Positions 39,742 through 49,503 are shown, counted from the stretch's first letter. The stretch is 64,000 nt of DNA from Streptomyces endophytica (GCF_026153355.1 NZ_CP110636.1:3038001-3102000); one strand, 5' to 3'. The notes: a model not told the origin generated them from the letters alone. Numbers and translations are program-made.

Positions 39742-41280
39742 TCAGAAGCGGGGTTCCTGGGTTTGGGCGGTGATGAGTTCGACGGCCTCTTCCTTGGTGG
39801 CTACCGAGGGTGGGGAGCCGTCGAGGGGCTGCTGGGCGGTTTCCTTCATGCAGGCGACGGCGATGACGCCGACGAGGGCGGCGCCCATCGTGTAGTAGGC
39901 GGGGACCATCACGTTGTTGCCGAAGGCGTCCATCAGGGCGGTGATGACGAGCGGGGTGGTGCCGCCGAAGAGGGAGACCGCGAGGTTGTAGCCGATGGAG
40001 AGGGAGCCGTAGCGGACGTTGGTGGGGAACAGGGCGGGGAGGGCCGCGGACATGGTGCCCAGGAGGCAGACCAGGGAGAGGCCGAGGAGGGCCATGCCGA
40101 GGCAGACCGTGAGGATCGTGCCCTGTTTGACCAGCAGGAAGGCCGGGATGGCCAGGAGGAAGAAGCCGAGCATGCCGGCCATCAGGAGGGGCTTGCGGCC
40201 GTAGCGGTCGTTGAGTTTGCCGACCGAGGAGATGACGCACATCAGGGCGATCATCGTGCCGAGCAGGATGAGCAGGCCGTGGGACTCCTCGTAGTGGAGG
40301 GTGTCCGTCAGGTAGGTCGGCATGTAGGAGAGCAGCATGTAGTCGGTGATGTTGTACGCGCCGACCAGTGCGATGCAGAGGATGAGGGTGGGCCACTGCT
40401 GGGCGAAGATCTCGCCCAGCTTCTTCTTCGGGGCGTTCTCGGAGAGGTGGGAGAACTCCGCTTCGGCCTCGACGACGGAGCCGGTGGCGCTGTGGGTGAG
40501 GGACGCCTCGAATTTCTGGAAGGCGGGGGTTTCGTCGAGCTTGACCCGCAGGTAGAGGCCGACCAGGCCGAGCGGGCCGGCGATGAGGAAGGGCAGGCGC
40601 CAGGCCCAGGAGTTCATCGCGTCGTCGCCGAGCAGGGTGGTGAGGAGCAGGACGATGCCGGCGGCGCCGGTGTAGCCGATGAGGGTGCCGAGTTCGAGGA
40701 AGCTGCCGAAGAAGCCGCGCTTCTTGTCGGGGGCGTATTCGGCGATGAAGGTCGAGGCGCCGCCGTATTCGCCGCCGGTGGAGAAGCCCTGGATGAGGCG
40801 GAAGAGGATGAGCAGGGCCGGGGACCAGAAGCCGATGGTGTCGTAGGAGGGGATCAGGCCGATGCAGAAGGTGCCCAGGGCCATCATGATCATGGTGAGG
40901 GCGAGGACCTTCTTGCGGCCGATGCGGTCGCCGAGCGGGCCGAAGTAGGCGCCGCCGAGGGGCCGTACGAGGAAGGCGACGGCGAAGGTGGCGAAGGACG
41001 ACAGCAGGCTGGTGGTGTCGCTGCCGCCGGGGAAGAAGACCTTGCCGATGGTGACCGCGAGGTAGCTGTAGATCCCGAAGTCGAACCACTCCATGGCGTT
41101 GCCGAGGGCGGCGGCCTTCACCGCGCGCTTGACGACGCGCTCGTCGGTGACGGTGATGTCGGTGCGCCGGAGCCGGGGATTTCTTCGCCGCGCGACGGCA
41201 CGGAAGAGCCACCGGTGGCGCTTGAGCGCTTCCCGGTCCTGGTCGGGAGCGCGTTCGGCTTCTGTGCTACCGGTCGGCAC
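39742..41280 (-). CDS. MFS transporter, metabolite:H+ symporter (ProP-like) family
   Basis: 512 residues from GTG 41280 with GAGAGGA upstream. Twelve hydrophobic segments with the MHS signatures AALGNAMEWFDFGIYSYLAV, GRKKVLALTMIMMALGT and GFSTGGEYGGASTFIAEYAP. ProP, ShiA and KgtP share these; likely substrates are betaine, proline or organic acids. An N-terminal basic tail of about 60 residues precedes the first helix. A second osmolyte importer, the ABC system at 7-10.8 kb, is in the same window. Confidence 0.93.
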   Translation of the reverse strand: MPTGSTEAERAPDQDREALKRHRWLFRAVARRRNPRLRRTDITVTDERVVKRAVKAAALGNAMEWFDFGIYSYLAVTIGKVFFPGGSDTTSLLSSFATFAVAFLVRPLGGAYFGPLGDRIGRKKVLALTMIMMALGTFCIGLIPSYDTIGFWSPALLILFRLIQGFSTGGEYGGASTFIAEYAPDKKRGFFGSFLELGTLIGYTGAAGIVLLLTTLLGDDAMNSWAWRLPFLIAGPLGLVGLYLRVKLDETPAFQKFEASLTHSATGSVVEAEAEFSHLSENAPKKKLGEIFAQQWPTLILCIALVGAYNITDYMLLSYMPTYLTDTLHYEESHGLLILLGTMIALMCVISSVGKLNDRYGRKPLLMAGMLGFFLLAIPAFLLVKQGTILTVCLGMALLGLSLVCLLGTMSAALPALFPTNVRYGSLSIGYNLAVSLFGGTTPLVITALMDAFGNNVMVPAYYTMGAALVGVIAVACMKETAQQPLDGSPPSVATKEEAVELITAQTQEPRF

Positions 41281-41616
41281 GAGGCGGTCCTCTCGGTCGG
41301 TCGGCGCGCGGGGGCGCGGCGGGGTGCGACGGATACGACAGGTGCGCCTGCGCAGTGGAGCGCGGATCAAACCACTCTGGTGGGATGAAGCGACGTACGT
41401 CACGTGTGGGTGGGCCGTCCGGGGTGGATGGGGCGGATCATCGGGGGTGCGCCAGGGGTGCGGCGGTGCTTGTTACAGGACTGGTACACAGCCGCGCGGT
41501 GACCGCAGTATTCGGGCAATCAGCCTGTGTGGCGGGGGCGGGAGAGTGGCGGCGTCGGGCGTGGCAGTCGTGTTTGCTGGTGGGGTTCGGGGTGTGGTCC
41601 CCGGGAGGAGATCGTG
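41281..41616. other. Intergenic region between divergent MFS and membrane protein genes
   Basis: 336 nt holding the promoters of both genes. I see no ORF or strong hairpin. CTTGTTACAGGACTGGTACAC at about 41468 is relatively A/T-rich for the window. Confidence 0.4.
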
Positions 41617-42122
41617 ATGACGGACCGCGAAGGGTCCCGCTGGGTGCGGGGCGTACCGCGCTGGTGGCCTTTGTCGTGGTGACGGTGCTGGCGGCGGGTG
41701 GGGTGTGGTTCGGCCAGGTGTCGGACCGGGCGTCGGCGGTGGACGCGGCGCCGAAGACGGCGGCGGTGCAGGACGTCAAGGAGGACGCCAAGCAGTCGGG
41801 GGGTCTGCCGGGGGTGCGGGACTGCGGTATCGGGGAGCCCGAGGTGAAGCCGCAGGTGATCACGTTGACGTGTGCGGACGCGGGGATGGTGGCGACCGCG
41901 ATCACGTGGAAGAAGTACGGGGCGCGGGATGCGCTGGGGGTGGGTGTGGTGCAGGTGGAGAAGACCGCCGCCGGTGTGGGGACGGATTCGGGTTTTCCGG
42001 CGACGTTCCGGCTGTACAACCCGAAGCCGGTGGACGGCGGGTTGGCGTTCACGGGGCTTGAGGTGACGTACGAGGGGTCGACGCCGCTCGGGGACACGAC
42101 GGAGATGTACAACCTCGCGTGA
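41617..42122 (+). CDS. Membrane-anchored extracytoplasmic protein, frameshift near N-terminus
   Basis: About 168 residues. ATG 41617 (or GTG 41614) has the strong site GGGAGGAG, but its frame must shift after about 12 codons, where GCGGGGGCG seems to have lost one G, to enter the frame with RTALVAFVVVTVLAAGGVWF (one membrane helix) and an extracellular domain with CGIGEPEVKPQVITLTCAD (two Cys, possible disulfide). It ends in TGATG overlapping the histidine kinase start, so the two are coupled; it may be the sensory partner of the kinase. No family recognised. Confidence 0.7.
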
Positions 42123-43396
42123 TGGGGATTCGAGGCCGGATCGCTCTGGCCATTTCGTGCATGACGGCGCTGGCTGTGGTGGTGCTCGGGTTTGCCGTGC
42201 ACCACATAGCGGATGCGGAGCGGGAGCGTTCGGCGCGGTCGTATCAGGACGACCGGCTGAGTTCGGCGCTGCAGATCTATGAGCGGGACGGGACGCTGGC
42301 GCTGGGTGCGCAGCTGGATGACGCGACGTTGCCGGGGCCGTTGCGGGAGGCGGTGTTCAAGAACCGTTCGGGGACGTACGTCAGTGGTGGTGAGGATCCG
42401 CGGGTGTGGGCGGCGACGGGGGTCGGTGACGGTGCGGGGGGCCGGCCGGCGCGGTCGTTGTCGGTGTCGGCGGCGTATCCGGATGACGATCCGGCGCAGG
42501 TGGCGTTGGACCGGGCGTTGTTGATCGCGGGGTGTGGCACGGTCGCGTTGATGGCGGTGGTGTCGTGGTTCGTGGCGCAGCGGTTGTCGCGGCGGTTGCG
42601 GCTCAGTGCGGCGGCGGCGCGGCGGATCGCGGCGGGGGAGCCGCCGGATGCGGATGCGCTGGCGAGCAACGGCCGGGACGAGGTGGCGGAGCTGGGCCGG
42701 AGCGTGCATCACATGGCGACGTCGTTGGCGGCGCGGGTGGAGGCCGAGCGGGAGTTCACGGCGGATGTGGCGCATGAGTTGCGGACGCCGGTGGCGGGTC
42801 TGGTGGCGGCGGCGGAGTTGTTGCCGCAGCCGCGGGCGGTGGAGATGGTCCGGGACCGGGCGCAGGCGATGCGGCGGCTGGTGGAGGATCTGCTGGAGGT
42901 GTCGCGGCTGGACGCGGGGGTGGAGCGGGCGGATCTCGACGCGTGTGAGCTGCCGTCGTTGGTGCGGGGGATCGTGAAGCGGGCGGCGCGGCAGCGTGGG
43001 GTGGACGAGGTGTCGGTGTCCGTGGAGGGGGAGCCGCGGATCGTGGAGACGGATCGGCGGCGGGTGGAGCGGGTGCTGGTGAATCTGCTGGCGAACGCGG
43101 CCAAGCACGGGAAGCCGCCGATCGAGGTGGTGGTGGCCGGGTCGCGGATCGTGGTGCGGGATCACGGGCCGGGTTATCCGGCGGAGTTGTGTGCGGAGGG
43201 GCCGCGGCGGTTCCGTACGGCGGCGCCGGAGCGGGGGACCGGGCACGGTCTGGGGCTGACGATCGCGGCGGGTCAGGCGGAGGTGCTGGGGGCGCGGCTG
43301 GACTTCGGCGCCGCCGCGGAGGGCGGCGCCGAGGCCGTGCTGGAGCTGCCGGACCGGGCGGCGGTGGGGCTGGCGGTGCCTGCCCCTGGCCCGTGA
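42122..43396 (+). CDS. Membrane sensor histidine kinase without an adjacent response regulator
   Basis: 424 residues from ATG 42122 (GTG 42119 is an alternative). Two membrane helices flank an extracellular segment (VVVLGFAVHHIADAERER ... ALLIAGCGTVALMAVVSWF), then HAMP, HisKA with DVAHELRTPVAGL (phosphorylated His), and HATPase_c: N box LLANAAKHG, DHGPGYP and GHGLGLTIA. It is coupled to the upstream membrane protein. No response regulator gene lies in the flanking 5 kb, unusual for this kinase class. Confidence 0.92.
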   Translation: MGIRGRIALAISCMTALAVVVLGFAVHHIADAERERSARSYQDDRLSSALQIYERDGTLALGAQLDDATLPGPLREAVFKNRSGTYVSGGEDPRVWAATGVGDGAGGRPARSLSVSAAYPDDDPAQVALDRALLIAGCGTVALMAVVSWFVAQRLSRRLRLSAAAARRIAAGEPPDADALASNGRDEVAELGRSVHHMATSLAARVEAEREFTADVAHELRTPVAGLVAAAELLPQPRAVEMVRDRAQAMRRLVEDLLEVSRLDAGVERADLDACELPSLVRGIVKRAARQRGVDEVSVSVEGEPRIVETDRRRVERVLVNLLANAAKHGKPPIEVVVAGSRIVVRDHGPGYPAELCAEGPRRFRTAAPERGTGHGLGLTIAAGQAEVLGARLDFGAAAEGGAEAVLELPDRAAVGLAVPAPGP

Positions 43397-43400
43397 GGGG

Positions 43401-43868
43401 TTACAGCCCGAGGTCCTTGATGATCTTGGCGACGTGGCCGGTGGCCTTGACGTTGTAGAGGGCGCGTTCGACCTTGCCGTCCTCGTCGAGGATGACGGTG
43501 GAGCGGATGACGCCGGTGACGGTCTTGCCGTAGAGCTTCTTCTCGCCGAAGGCGCCGTAGCTCTCCAGGACGGTCTTGTCGGGGTCGCCGAGGAGGGTGA
43601 CCTTGAGGTCTTCCTTCTCGCGGAACTTGGCGAGCTTCTCCGGCTTGTCGGGGGAGATGCCGATGACGTCGTAGCTGTGGCCGGTGAGGAAGTCGAGGTT
43701 GTCGGTGAAGTCGCAGGCCTGCTTGGTGCAGCCGGGGGTGAGGGCGGCGGGGTAGAAGTAGACGATGACCTTGCGGCCCTTGTGGTCGGCGAGCGAGACC
43801 TGCTTGCCGTCCGCGTCGGGCAGGGTGAAGGCGGGGGCGGTGTCGCCGGGCTGCAGTCGCTCGCTCAT
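43401..43868 (-). CDS. bcp: Thioredoxin-dependent thiol peroxidase (Bcp/PrxQ)
   Basis: 155 residues, ATG with GAGGAG. Atypical 2-Cys peroxiredoxin: VIVYFYPAALTPGCTKQACDF contains the peroxidatic Cys and the resolving Cys five residues later, as in PrxQ. The usual TPGCT block is intact. It reduces hydroperoxides using thioredoxin. It ends 5 nt from the converging histidine kinase gene. Confidence 0.94.
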   Translation of the reverse strand: MSERLQPGDTAPAFTLPDADGKQVSLADHKGRKVIVYFYPAALTPGCTKQACDFTDNLDFLTGHSYDVIGISPDKPEKLAKFREKEDLKVTLLGDPDKTVLESYGAFGEKKLYGKTVTGVIRSTVILDEDGKVERALYNVKATGHVAKIIKDLGL

Positions 43869-44049
43869 GGCTCTCCTCGTACGGCGGTGTCAGCGGGATC
43901 GGTACGCCTTCGACATTAGCCACCGGGACCGACAGCCGGGGCGTGTGGGGCCTGCAGGGCGCGCGAAACGGGGGTGCTGTGGGGCGCGCGCGGGTGTGAG
44001 CTGACAGACTGTCCATCATCGAATGGCGCGAGACGACGGAGGCAGCGCG

Positions 44050-44367
44050 GTGGCGGAGGCCAGGACCCCGGCGCAGATCGAGGCGGACATCGTCCGCAGG
44101 CGGCAGGAGCTCGCCGTCACGCTCGACGAGATCGGTGTGCGGCTGCACCCGAAGACGATCATGGGTGAGGCGAAGGCGAAGGCGATGTCGGCGGTGGACC
44201 GTACGGCGGGCCGGGCGTATGTGGTCACCCACCGTGCGCTCGCGGACGTGCGGGGGCAGTTGGTGTCGGAGGACGGGGCGCCGCGGCTGGAGCGGATCGT
44301 TCCGGTGGCGTTGGTCGGGGTGGCCGTGGTGGGGCTGCTGACGCTGCGGGCCAGGCGGCGCGGCTGA
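44050..44367 (+). CDS. DUF3618 family protein
   Basis: 105 residues from GTG 44050, which follows GGAGG at 7 nt; an upstream ATG (44023) would add nine residues without such support. ARTPAQIEADIVRRRQELA and GVRLHPKTIMGEAKAKA are DUF3618 landmarks, ending in one membrane helix (IVPVALVGVAVVGLLTL). The family is actinobacterial, often near membrane-stress genes. Function unknown. Confidence 0.85.
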   Translation: MAEARTPAQIEADIVRRRQELAVTLDEIGVRLHPKTIMGEAKAKAMSAVDRTAGRAYVVTHRALADVRGQLVSEDGAPRLERIVPVALVGVAVVGLLTLRARRRG

Positions 44368-44416
44368 GCGGCGGGCCGGTCGGCGCGGCTGAGCGGCGCG
44401 GTCGAGCCGCGGCGCG
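44356..44416 (+). repeat. 12-13 nt tandem array seeded on the DUF3618 stop codon
   Basis: CGGCGCGGCTGAG (stop TGA at 44365-44367) recurs exactly at 44381 with degenerate units at 44369 and 44394. Confidence 0.8.
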
Positions 44417-44486
44417 GGGGGTCGGTGGCCGGGCCGATGCGGGCTGCGGTGCGTGATCGGGGCGCCGGGCCAGGTACGGTCATGGC

Positions 44487-44837
44487 GTGAGCCCGAATAA
44501 CACCAAGGACACCCACGACAAGCTGCCGATCCGGATGCTGCACGACCGTGTGCTGGTCCGGACGGACATCCCCGAGGGCGAGCGCCGCTCGTCGGGGGGC
44601 ATCGTCATTCCCGCGACCGCGGCGGTCGGCCGGCGCCTGGCCTGGGCCGAGGTCGTCGCCGTGGGGCAGAACGTGCGGACCGTCGAGGTGGGCGACCGGG
44701 TGCTGTACGACCCGGAGGACCGGGCCGAGGTCGAGGTGCGCGGTGTGGCGTACGTGCTGATGCGCGAGCGGGATCTGCACGCGGTGGCCGCGGAGCGGCT
44801 GGAGGGCGCGGACGACGCGACGGGGCTGTATCTGTAG
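44487..44837 (+). CDS. GroES-like co-chaperonin family protein
   Basis: 116 residues from GTG 44487. Cpn10 fold: IRMLHDRVLVRTDIPEGERRS (with the mobile-loop region SSGGIVIP), AEVVAVGQNVRTVEVGDRVL and VLMRERDLHAV. It is longer at both ends than canonical GroES and has no GroEL partner here, so it is a divergent second copy. A stress-related or independent role is possible. Confidence 0.85.
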   Translation: MSPNNTKDTHDKLPIRMLHDRVLVRTDIPEGERRSSGGIVIPATAAVGRRLAWAEVVAVGQNVRTVEVGDRVLYDPEDRAEVEVRGVAYVLMRERDLHAVAAERLEGADDATGLYL

Positions 44838-44933
44838 CCGGTGGCGGCGGGTACGCAGGACGAGTGCGGGCGGTGACCGGGGTCACCGCCCGTTCCGCTG
44901 CCCGGGTCTGCCCGTTTTGCTAGCCTCGAAGGA

Positions 44934-44977
44934 CCCGACGAGACGCGCCGTACCGGGTCAGGACAAGACGACGCACC
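44934..44977 (+). ncRNA. Guanidine-III riboswitch
   Basis: The 44-nt motif CCGACGAGACGCGCCGTACC followed by GGGTCAGGACAAGACG matches the guanidine-III (ykkC-III) aptamer as I remember it from Thermobifida. ACCCG pairs with CGGGT with compensatory change relative to that sequence; GCGCCGT pairs with ACGACGC with one mismatch. A TANNNT -10 (TAGCCT, 44921-44926) places a start site at the aptamer edge. It is 34 nt upstream of SugE. Confidence 0.88.
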
Positions 44978-45010
44978 CCTGTTGAAGCTGAGGTTCACGG
45001 AGGTGCCGTC

Positions 45011-45331
45011 ATGGCGTGGGTCCTGCTCGTGGTCGCCGGTCTGCTGGAGGTCGGCTGGTCGATCGGGATGAAGTTCACCGAGGGGTTCACCCGGCTGTGG
45101 CCGAGCCTGTTCACCGGTGCGGGCATCGTCGTCAGCATGCTGCTGCTGTCGTACGCGGCCCGGAGCCTGCCGATCGGTACGGCCTACGGGGTGTGGGTCG
45201 GCATCGGGGCGGCCGGTGCCGCGGTGGTCGGGATGGTGGTGCTCGGTGAGCCCGCCACGGCGGCCCGGATCTTCTTCATCTGTCTGCTGCTGGTGGCCGT
45301 GGTCGGTCTGAAGGCGACGTCCGGCCACTGA
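45011..45331 (+). CDS. sugE: SMR-family guanidinium exporter SugE/Gdx
   Basis: 106 residues, GTG-free ATG start after ACGGAGG. Four membrane helices; the essential Glu13 lies in VAGLLEVGWSIGMKF, and GTAYGVWVGIGAAGA is the SMR signature. Gdx proteins antiport guanidinium for protons as antiparallel dimers. The guanidine-III riboswitch in its leader confirms the substrate by context. Confidence 0.94.
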   Translation: MAWVLLVVAGLLEVGWSIGMKFTEGFTRLWPSLFTGAGIVVSMLLLSYAARSLPIGTAYGVWVGIGAAGAAVVGMVVLGEPATAARIFFICLLLVAVVGLKATSGH

Positions 45332-45366
45332 CCTGACCTGCCCCCTTCCTCGGCTCCCGGCCTGCG

Positions 45367-47568
45367 TCACATGCCCCATCGGGCGCGCAGCCGCCGGCTC
45401 AGTGCGTCGCCGTCCGGGCCCGCGGTGGGGAACTCCGCCGTGGGCTCGGTGGTCGGCGGTGTCGGGGTCGGGAAGGTGGGGGAGGGCGGCCGGGTGGTCG
45501 GCGGGGTCGGCGGGCCGGTGGTCGGGGCGGGCCGGGTCGGGGAGTCGGACGGCCCGGGGGAGGGCGGGGCGGAGTCGCTGGGGGACGGCGACTCGCTGTC
45601 GGAGGGCTCCGTCGACGGTGCGGGCTCGGCGCCGTCCGCGAGCTGGAGGTCGAAGTCGTGGACCGGGCGGCCGCGCAGGGCGGCCGCGGTGTAGTCGGCC
45701 CAGATCTGGGCGGGGAAGTCGCCGCCGTTGACCCGGTCCAGGCCGGCGGCGCCGTACAGCGGCTCCTGTGCGGCGGTCTCCGGGTGCTGGCCGAGGACGG
45801 CGACGACGGTGGCCAGGTCGGGGGTGTAGCCGGCGAACCAGGCCGCCTTGTCCTGCTCGGCGGTGCCGGTCTTGCCGGCCGCGGGGCGTCCGGCGGCCTG
45901 GGCGGCGGTGCCGGTGCCGCCGTCGACGACGCTGCGCAGGATGGAGGTGGTGGTGTCGGCGGCCTCGCGCGGGATCGCCGTGGTCGTCTCGCGGTCGGGC
46001 AGCTCGATCTCCTCCTCGCCCTTGGTGATCTTGCCGATGAGGGTGTACGGGCGGCGTTCGCCGTGCCGGGCGAGGGTGGTGTACGCCTGGGTCATGTCCA
46101 GGACGCTGGGGGTGGCGGTGCCCAGGGCGATCGCGCCGCGGGAGGCGGCGAGGCCGGGGGCGTCGGCGGGGATGCCCAGGTCGACGGCGGTGTCCTTGAC
46201 CTTGTCCGGGCCGACGTCGACGCCCATCTGGGCGTAGACGGCGTTGACGGACTTGTCGGTGGCCTCGGTGACGGTGATCGGCCCGTAGGAGCGGTCGTCC
46301 TCGTTGGCGGGCGCGAATCCGGTGGCGTGGCCGTGGCTGACGGTCATCCGCTTGTTGTCGCCGTCGTAGACGGTGTTCGGGGTGATCGGGTCGCCGTCCT
46401 GGGTGGTGGCGTGGTGCTGCACGGCGGAGGCGAAGACGAGCGGCTTGAAGGTGGAGCCGACCTGGTAGTCGCGGCGGGTGGCGCTGTTGACGTACTGCTT
46501 GGCGTAGTCGATGCCGCCGTAGAGGGCGACGACCCGGCCGGTGCGGACGTCGATGGAGGCGCCGCCGGCGCGGACGTAGCCGTCGGTGGGGCGGGAGTCG
46601 TCGAGCCGGTCCATCAGGCGGGTGTCGACCGCGCGCACGAAGGCGTTCTGGCGCCGTCTGTTGAGGGTGGTGGTGATGCGGTAGCCGCCGGCGCGCAGGG
46701 TGTCCTCGTCGAGGATGTGGTGGTCGGTGAGGTAGTCCTTGACCGCTTCGACGAGGTAGCCGCGCTGGCCGGTCAGTCCGGGCGAGGTGCGGGCGGGCCG
46801 GGGCACCGGGAAGCGCATCGTGGCGCGTTCGCCGGGGGCGAGCCACTTCTGCTTGACCATGCCGTCCAGGACGTAGTTCCAGCGGGCCAGCGCGCGTGGG
46901 GTGTTGGCGGGGTGGGCGGTGACGTCGTAGACGCTGGGGGCGTTGAGGAGCGCGGCGAGGTAGGCGCCCTGGGCGGTGGTGAGCTTGGCCGAGTCGACGC
47001 CGTAGTAGGCCTGGGCGGCGGCCTGGATGCCGTAGGCGTTGCGGCCGTAGTAGCTGGAGTTGAGGTAGCCCTCGAGGATGTTGTCCTTGCTGACCCGCCG
47101 GTCCAGTTTGACGGCGATGAAGAACTCCTTGGCCTTGCGGGTGAGGGTCTGCTCCTGGGCGAGGTAGTAGTTCTTGACGTACTGCTGGGTGATGGTGGAG
47201 CCGGACTGCTTGCCCTTGCCGGTGAGGGTGTTCCAGGCGGCCCGCAGCATGGCGGCCGGGTCGACGGCGGACTCGGAGTAGAAGTCGCGGTCCTCGGCGG
47301 CCAGCACGGCCTGCTGGACGGACCTGGGCACCTGGCCGAGCGTCACGTTCTGCCGGTTGACGTCACCGTCACGGGCCAGTTCGGAGCCGTCGGAGTAGAG
47401 GTAGACGTTGCTCTGGGCCTTGGCGGCGCTGTTGGCGGGCGGGATGTCGACGAGCAGGTAGCCGGCGATCAGTGCGCCGATGACGAGCAGCAGGAAGCCC
47501 AGCACGGTGCCGAGTACCGTGCGCCAGCTGGGCAGCGCCCGCCGCCAGACTGTGCGATGTCCGCTCAT
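45367..47568 (-). CDS. Class A bifunctional penicillin-binding protein
   Basis: 733 residues. N-terminal anchor helix, GT51 glycosyltransferase (catalytic Glu in AAEDRDFYSE, then GSTITQQYVKNYY), and a transpeptidase domain with Ser in GSTFKP, SVN motif in DKSVNAVYAQ and KTG in AAGKTGTAEQ. The last 90 residues are Pro/Ser/Thr-rich and extracellular (SESPSPSDSAPPSPGPSD). It polymerises and cross-links peptidoglycan. Start ATG has GGAG about 11 nt upstream. Confidence 0.96.
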   Translation of the reverse strand: MSGHRTVWRRALPSWRTVLGTVLGFLLLVIGALIAGYLLVDIPPANSAAKAQSNVYLYSDGSELARDGDVNRQNVTLGQVPRSVQQAVLAAEDRDFYSESAVDPAAMLRAAWNTLTGKGKQSGSTITQQYVKNYYLAQEQTLTRKAKEFFIAVKLDRRVSKDNILEGYLNSSYYGRNAYGIQAAAQAYYGVDSAKLTTAQGAYLAALLNAPSVYDVTAHPANTPRALARWNYVLDGMVKQKWLAPGERATMRFPVPRPARTSPGLTGQRGYLVEAVKDYLTDHHILDEDTLRAGGYRITTTLNRRRQNAFVRAVDTRLMDRLDDSRPTDGYVRAGGASIDVRTGRVVALYGGIDYAKQYVNSATRRDYQVGSTFKPLVFASAVQHHATTQDGDPITPNTVYDGDNKRMTVSHGHATGFAPANEDDRSYGPITVTEATDKSVNAVYAQMGVDVGPDKVKDTAVDLGIPADAPGLAASRGAIALGTATPSVLDMTQAYTTLARHGERRPYTLIGKITKGEEEIELPDRETTTAIPREAADTTTSILRSVVDGGTGTAAQAAGRPAAGKTGTAEQDKAAWFAGYTPDLATVVAVLGQHPETAAQEPLYGAAGLDRVNGGDFPAQIWADYTAAALRGRPVHDFDLQLADGAEPAPSTEPSDSESPSPSDSAPPSPGPSDSPTRPAPTTGPPTPPTTRPPSPTFPTPTPPTTEPTAEFPTAGPDGDALSRRLRARWGM

Positions 47569-47860
47569 GTCGGTATGGACTCCTCGGCCACCGCCGAGGG
47601 TTGTACCGCGGCGGAACGGTCTCGTGTCGGGGGATGTGCACCGTACGCCGGAAAAGCACCTGTTGCCCGTGGGGAAACTTTCGCATCATGTGTCCCGTTC
47701 AGCGGGGTTGGCGCGCACCTGTTCCCGCCACCGGACCGGCCGAATGGCGCCCATGGCTCACCCGGACGGGTGGTAATTCGATGGTGCCCGCCGCGCCCAC
47801 GACCTAGGCTCCGGTGCTTTGCCGTCCGAACGGGAACGAGAACGGGCCGGGTGAGGATGC

Positions 47861-48657
47861 GTGTGGTGCATGGCGGTGGCGGCCGGCAGCTTCCGGCGGT
47901 ACGCCACCTATCGGGTCGCGACGGCGGCCGGGGTGTTCACCAACACCGTCTTCGGCTTCATCGTGGCGTACACCTTCGTCGCGCTGTGGGCCGAGCGGCC
48001 GCATCTGGGCGGCTACGGCCAGGCGCAGGCGCTGACCTTCGTCTGGGTCGCGCAGGCGCTGCTGGCGGCGGCCGCGCTGATGGGCGGCGGTGGCCTGGAG
48101 GAGCTGCAGGAGCGGATCCGCACCGGTGACGTCGCGGTGGACCTGTACCGGCCGGCGGACCTGCAGCTGTGGTGGCTGGCCGCGGACCTGGGCCGGGCCG
48201 GGATGCAGCTGATCGGCCGCGGGGTGGTGCCGATGGCGGTGGGCGCGCTGGTCTTCCCGCTGGCGCTGCCCGGGGACGCGCTGACCTGGGGCTGGTTCCT
48301 GCTGTCGGTGCTGCTGGGGATCGTGGTCAGCTTCGGGCTGCGCTATCTGGTGGCGCTGGCGTCGTTCTGGCTGCTGGACGGCTCGGGGCTGTCCCTGATC
48401 AGCGGGCTGGCCTGCATGTTCTTCTCCGGGATGCTGCTGCCGCTGCGGGTCTTCCCCGGCGGATTCGGGGAGGTGGTCCAGCTGCTGCCGTGGGCGGCGA
48501 TCCTCCAGGTGCCGGCCGATGTGCTGATCGGCGCGCGCAGCGGCGGCGCGCTGCTGCGCGGGCTGGTGTTCCAGGCGGCGTGGGGGGGCGGCTGCTGGCG
48601 CTGGGGCGGCTGGTGCAGTCCGCGGCGACCCGCCGGGTGGTGGTGCACGGTGGCTGA
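47861..48657 (+). CDS. ABC-2 type exporter permease, frameshift near the C-terminus
   Basis: About 265 residues. Six hydrophobic segments typical of the DrrB-like ABC-2 permeases that pair with the downstream ATPase (ATYRVATAAGVFTNTVFGF, LLSVLLGIVVSFGLRYLVAL, GLACMFFSGMLLPLRVFPG). The frame breaks at a run of seven G near 48586; one more G restores LLALGRLVQSAATRR and a stop at 48655-48657, overlapping the next start by 8 nt. GTG 47861 is preferred because GAGGA lies 5 nt before. Confidence 0.78.
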
Positions 48658-49503
48658 CGACGGCGGGCGGATCCCGGCCCGGGACGGGTGGCGGGCGGCC
48701 GCGGCCCAGGGCTGTACGCGTACGGGCTGATCGTGCGGATGTGGGTGCGCTCGACGCTCGCCTACCGGGCCTCGTTCGTGATGATGGCGGTCGGCAACTT
48801 CGCCGCCTGCGCACTGGACTTCGTCGCGATCCTGCTGATGTTCTCGCGGATCGACGCGCTGGGCGGCTTCTCGCTGCCCGAAGTGGCCTTCCTGTACGGC
48901 ACGTCCGGGCTCTCGCTGGGCCTCGCCGACCTGCTGCTGGGCAGCATGGACCGGCTGGGCCGGCGGGTGCGCGACGGCACCCTCGACGTCCTGCTGCTGC
49001 GCCCCGCCCCGGTGTTCGCGCAGGTCGCCGCCGACCGGTTCGCGCTGCGCCGGCTGGGCCGGATCTCCCAGGCGCTGCTGGTGCTCGGCTGGTCGGTGAC
49101 CCGGCTGGAGGTGGACTGGACGGTGGGGCGGGTGCTGCTGGTGGTGCTGATGGCGGTCTGCGGTACGGCGATCTTCGGGGCGGTCTTCACCACCGGCGCC
49201 GCCTTCCAGTTTTGGGCGCAGGACGCGGCCGAGGTGCAGAACTCCTTCACCTACGGCGGCAACGCGCTGCTGCAGTACCCGCCGACGGTGTTCGCCAAGG
49301 ACCTGGTGCGCGGCGTCACCTTCGTCGTCCCGCTGGCCTTCGTCAACTGGCTGCCCGCCCTGCGCCTGCTGGGCCGCCCCGACCCGCTCGGCCTGCCCGG
49401 CTGGGTGGACTTCCTCGGCCCCGCCGTGGCCGTCCTGATGTGCGCGGGCGCGGCGCTGGCCTGGCGCTACGGCCTGCGCGGCTACCGCAGCACCGGCAGC
49501 TGA
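48650..49503 (+). CDS. ABC-2 type exporter permease, apparent frameshift near the N-terminus
   Basis: About 284 residues. The likely start GTG 48650 overlaps the previous gene; its first 20 codons (VADDGGRIPARDGWRAAAAQ) rejoin the main frame (GLYAYGLIVRMWVRSTLAYR) if CAGGGCTG lost one G. As sequenced, an in-frame GTG at 48688 also exists. Six membrane helices follow (LDVLLLRPAPVFAQVAADRF, ATLMCAG-type end). Together with the first permease it forms the membrane dimer of an export system. Confidence 0.78.
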
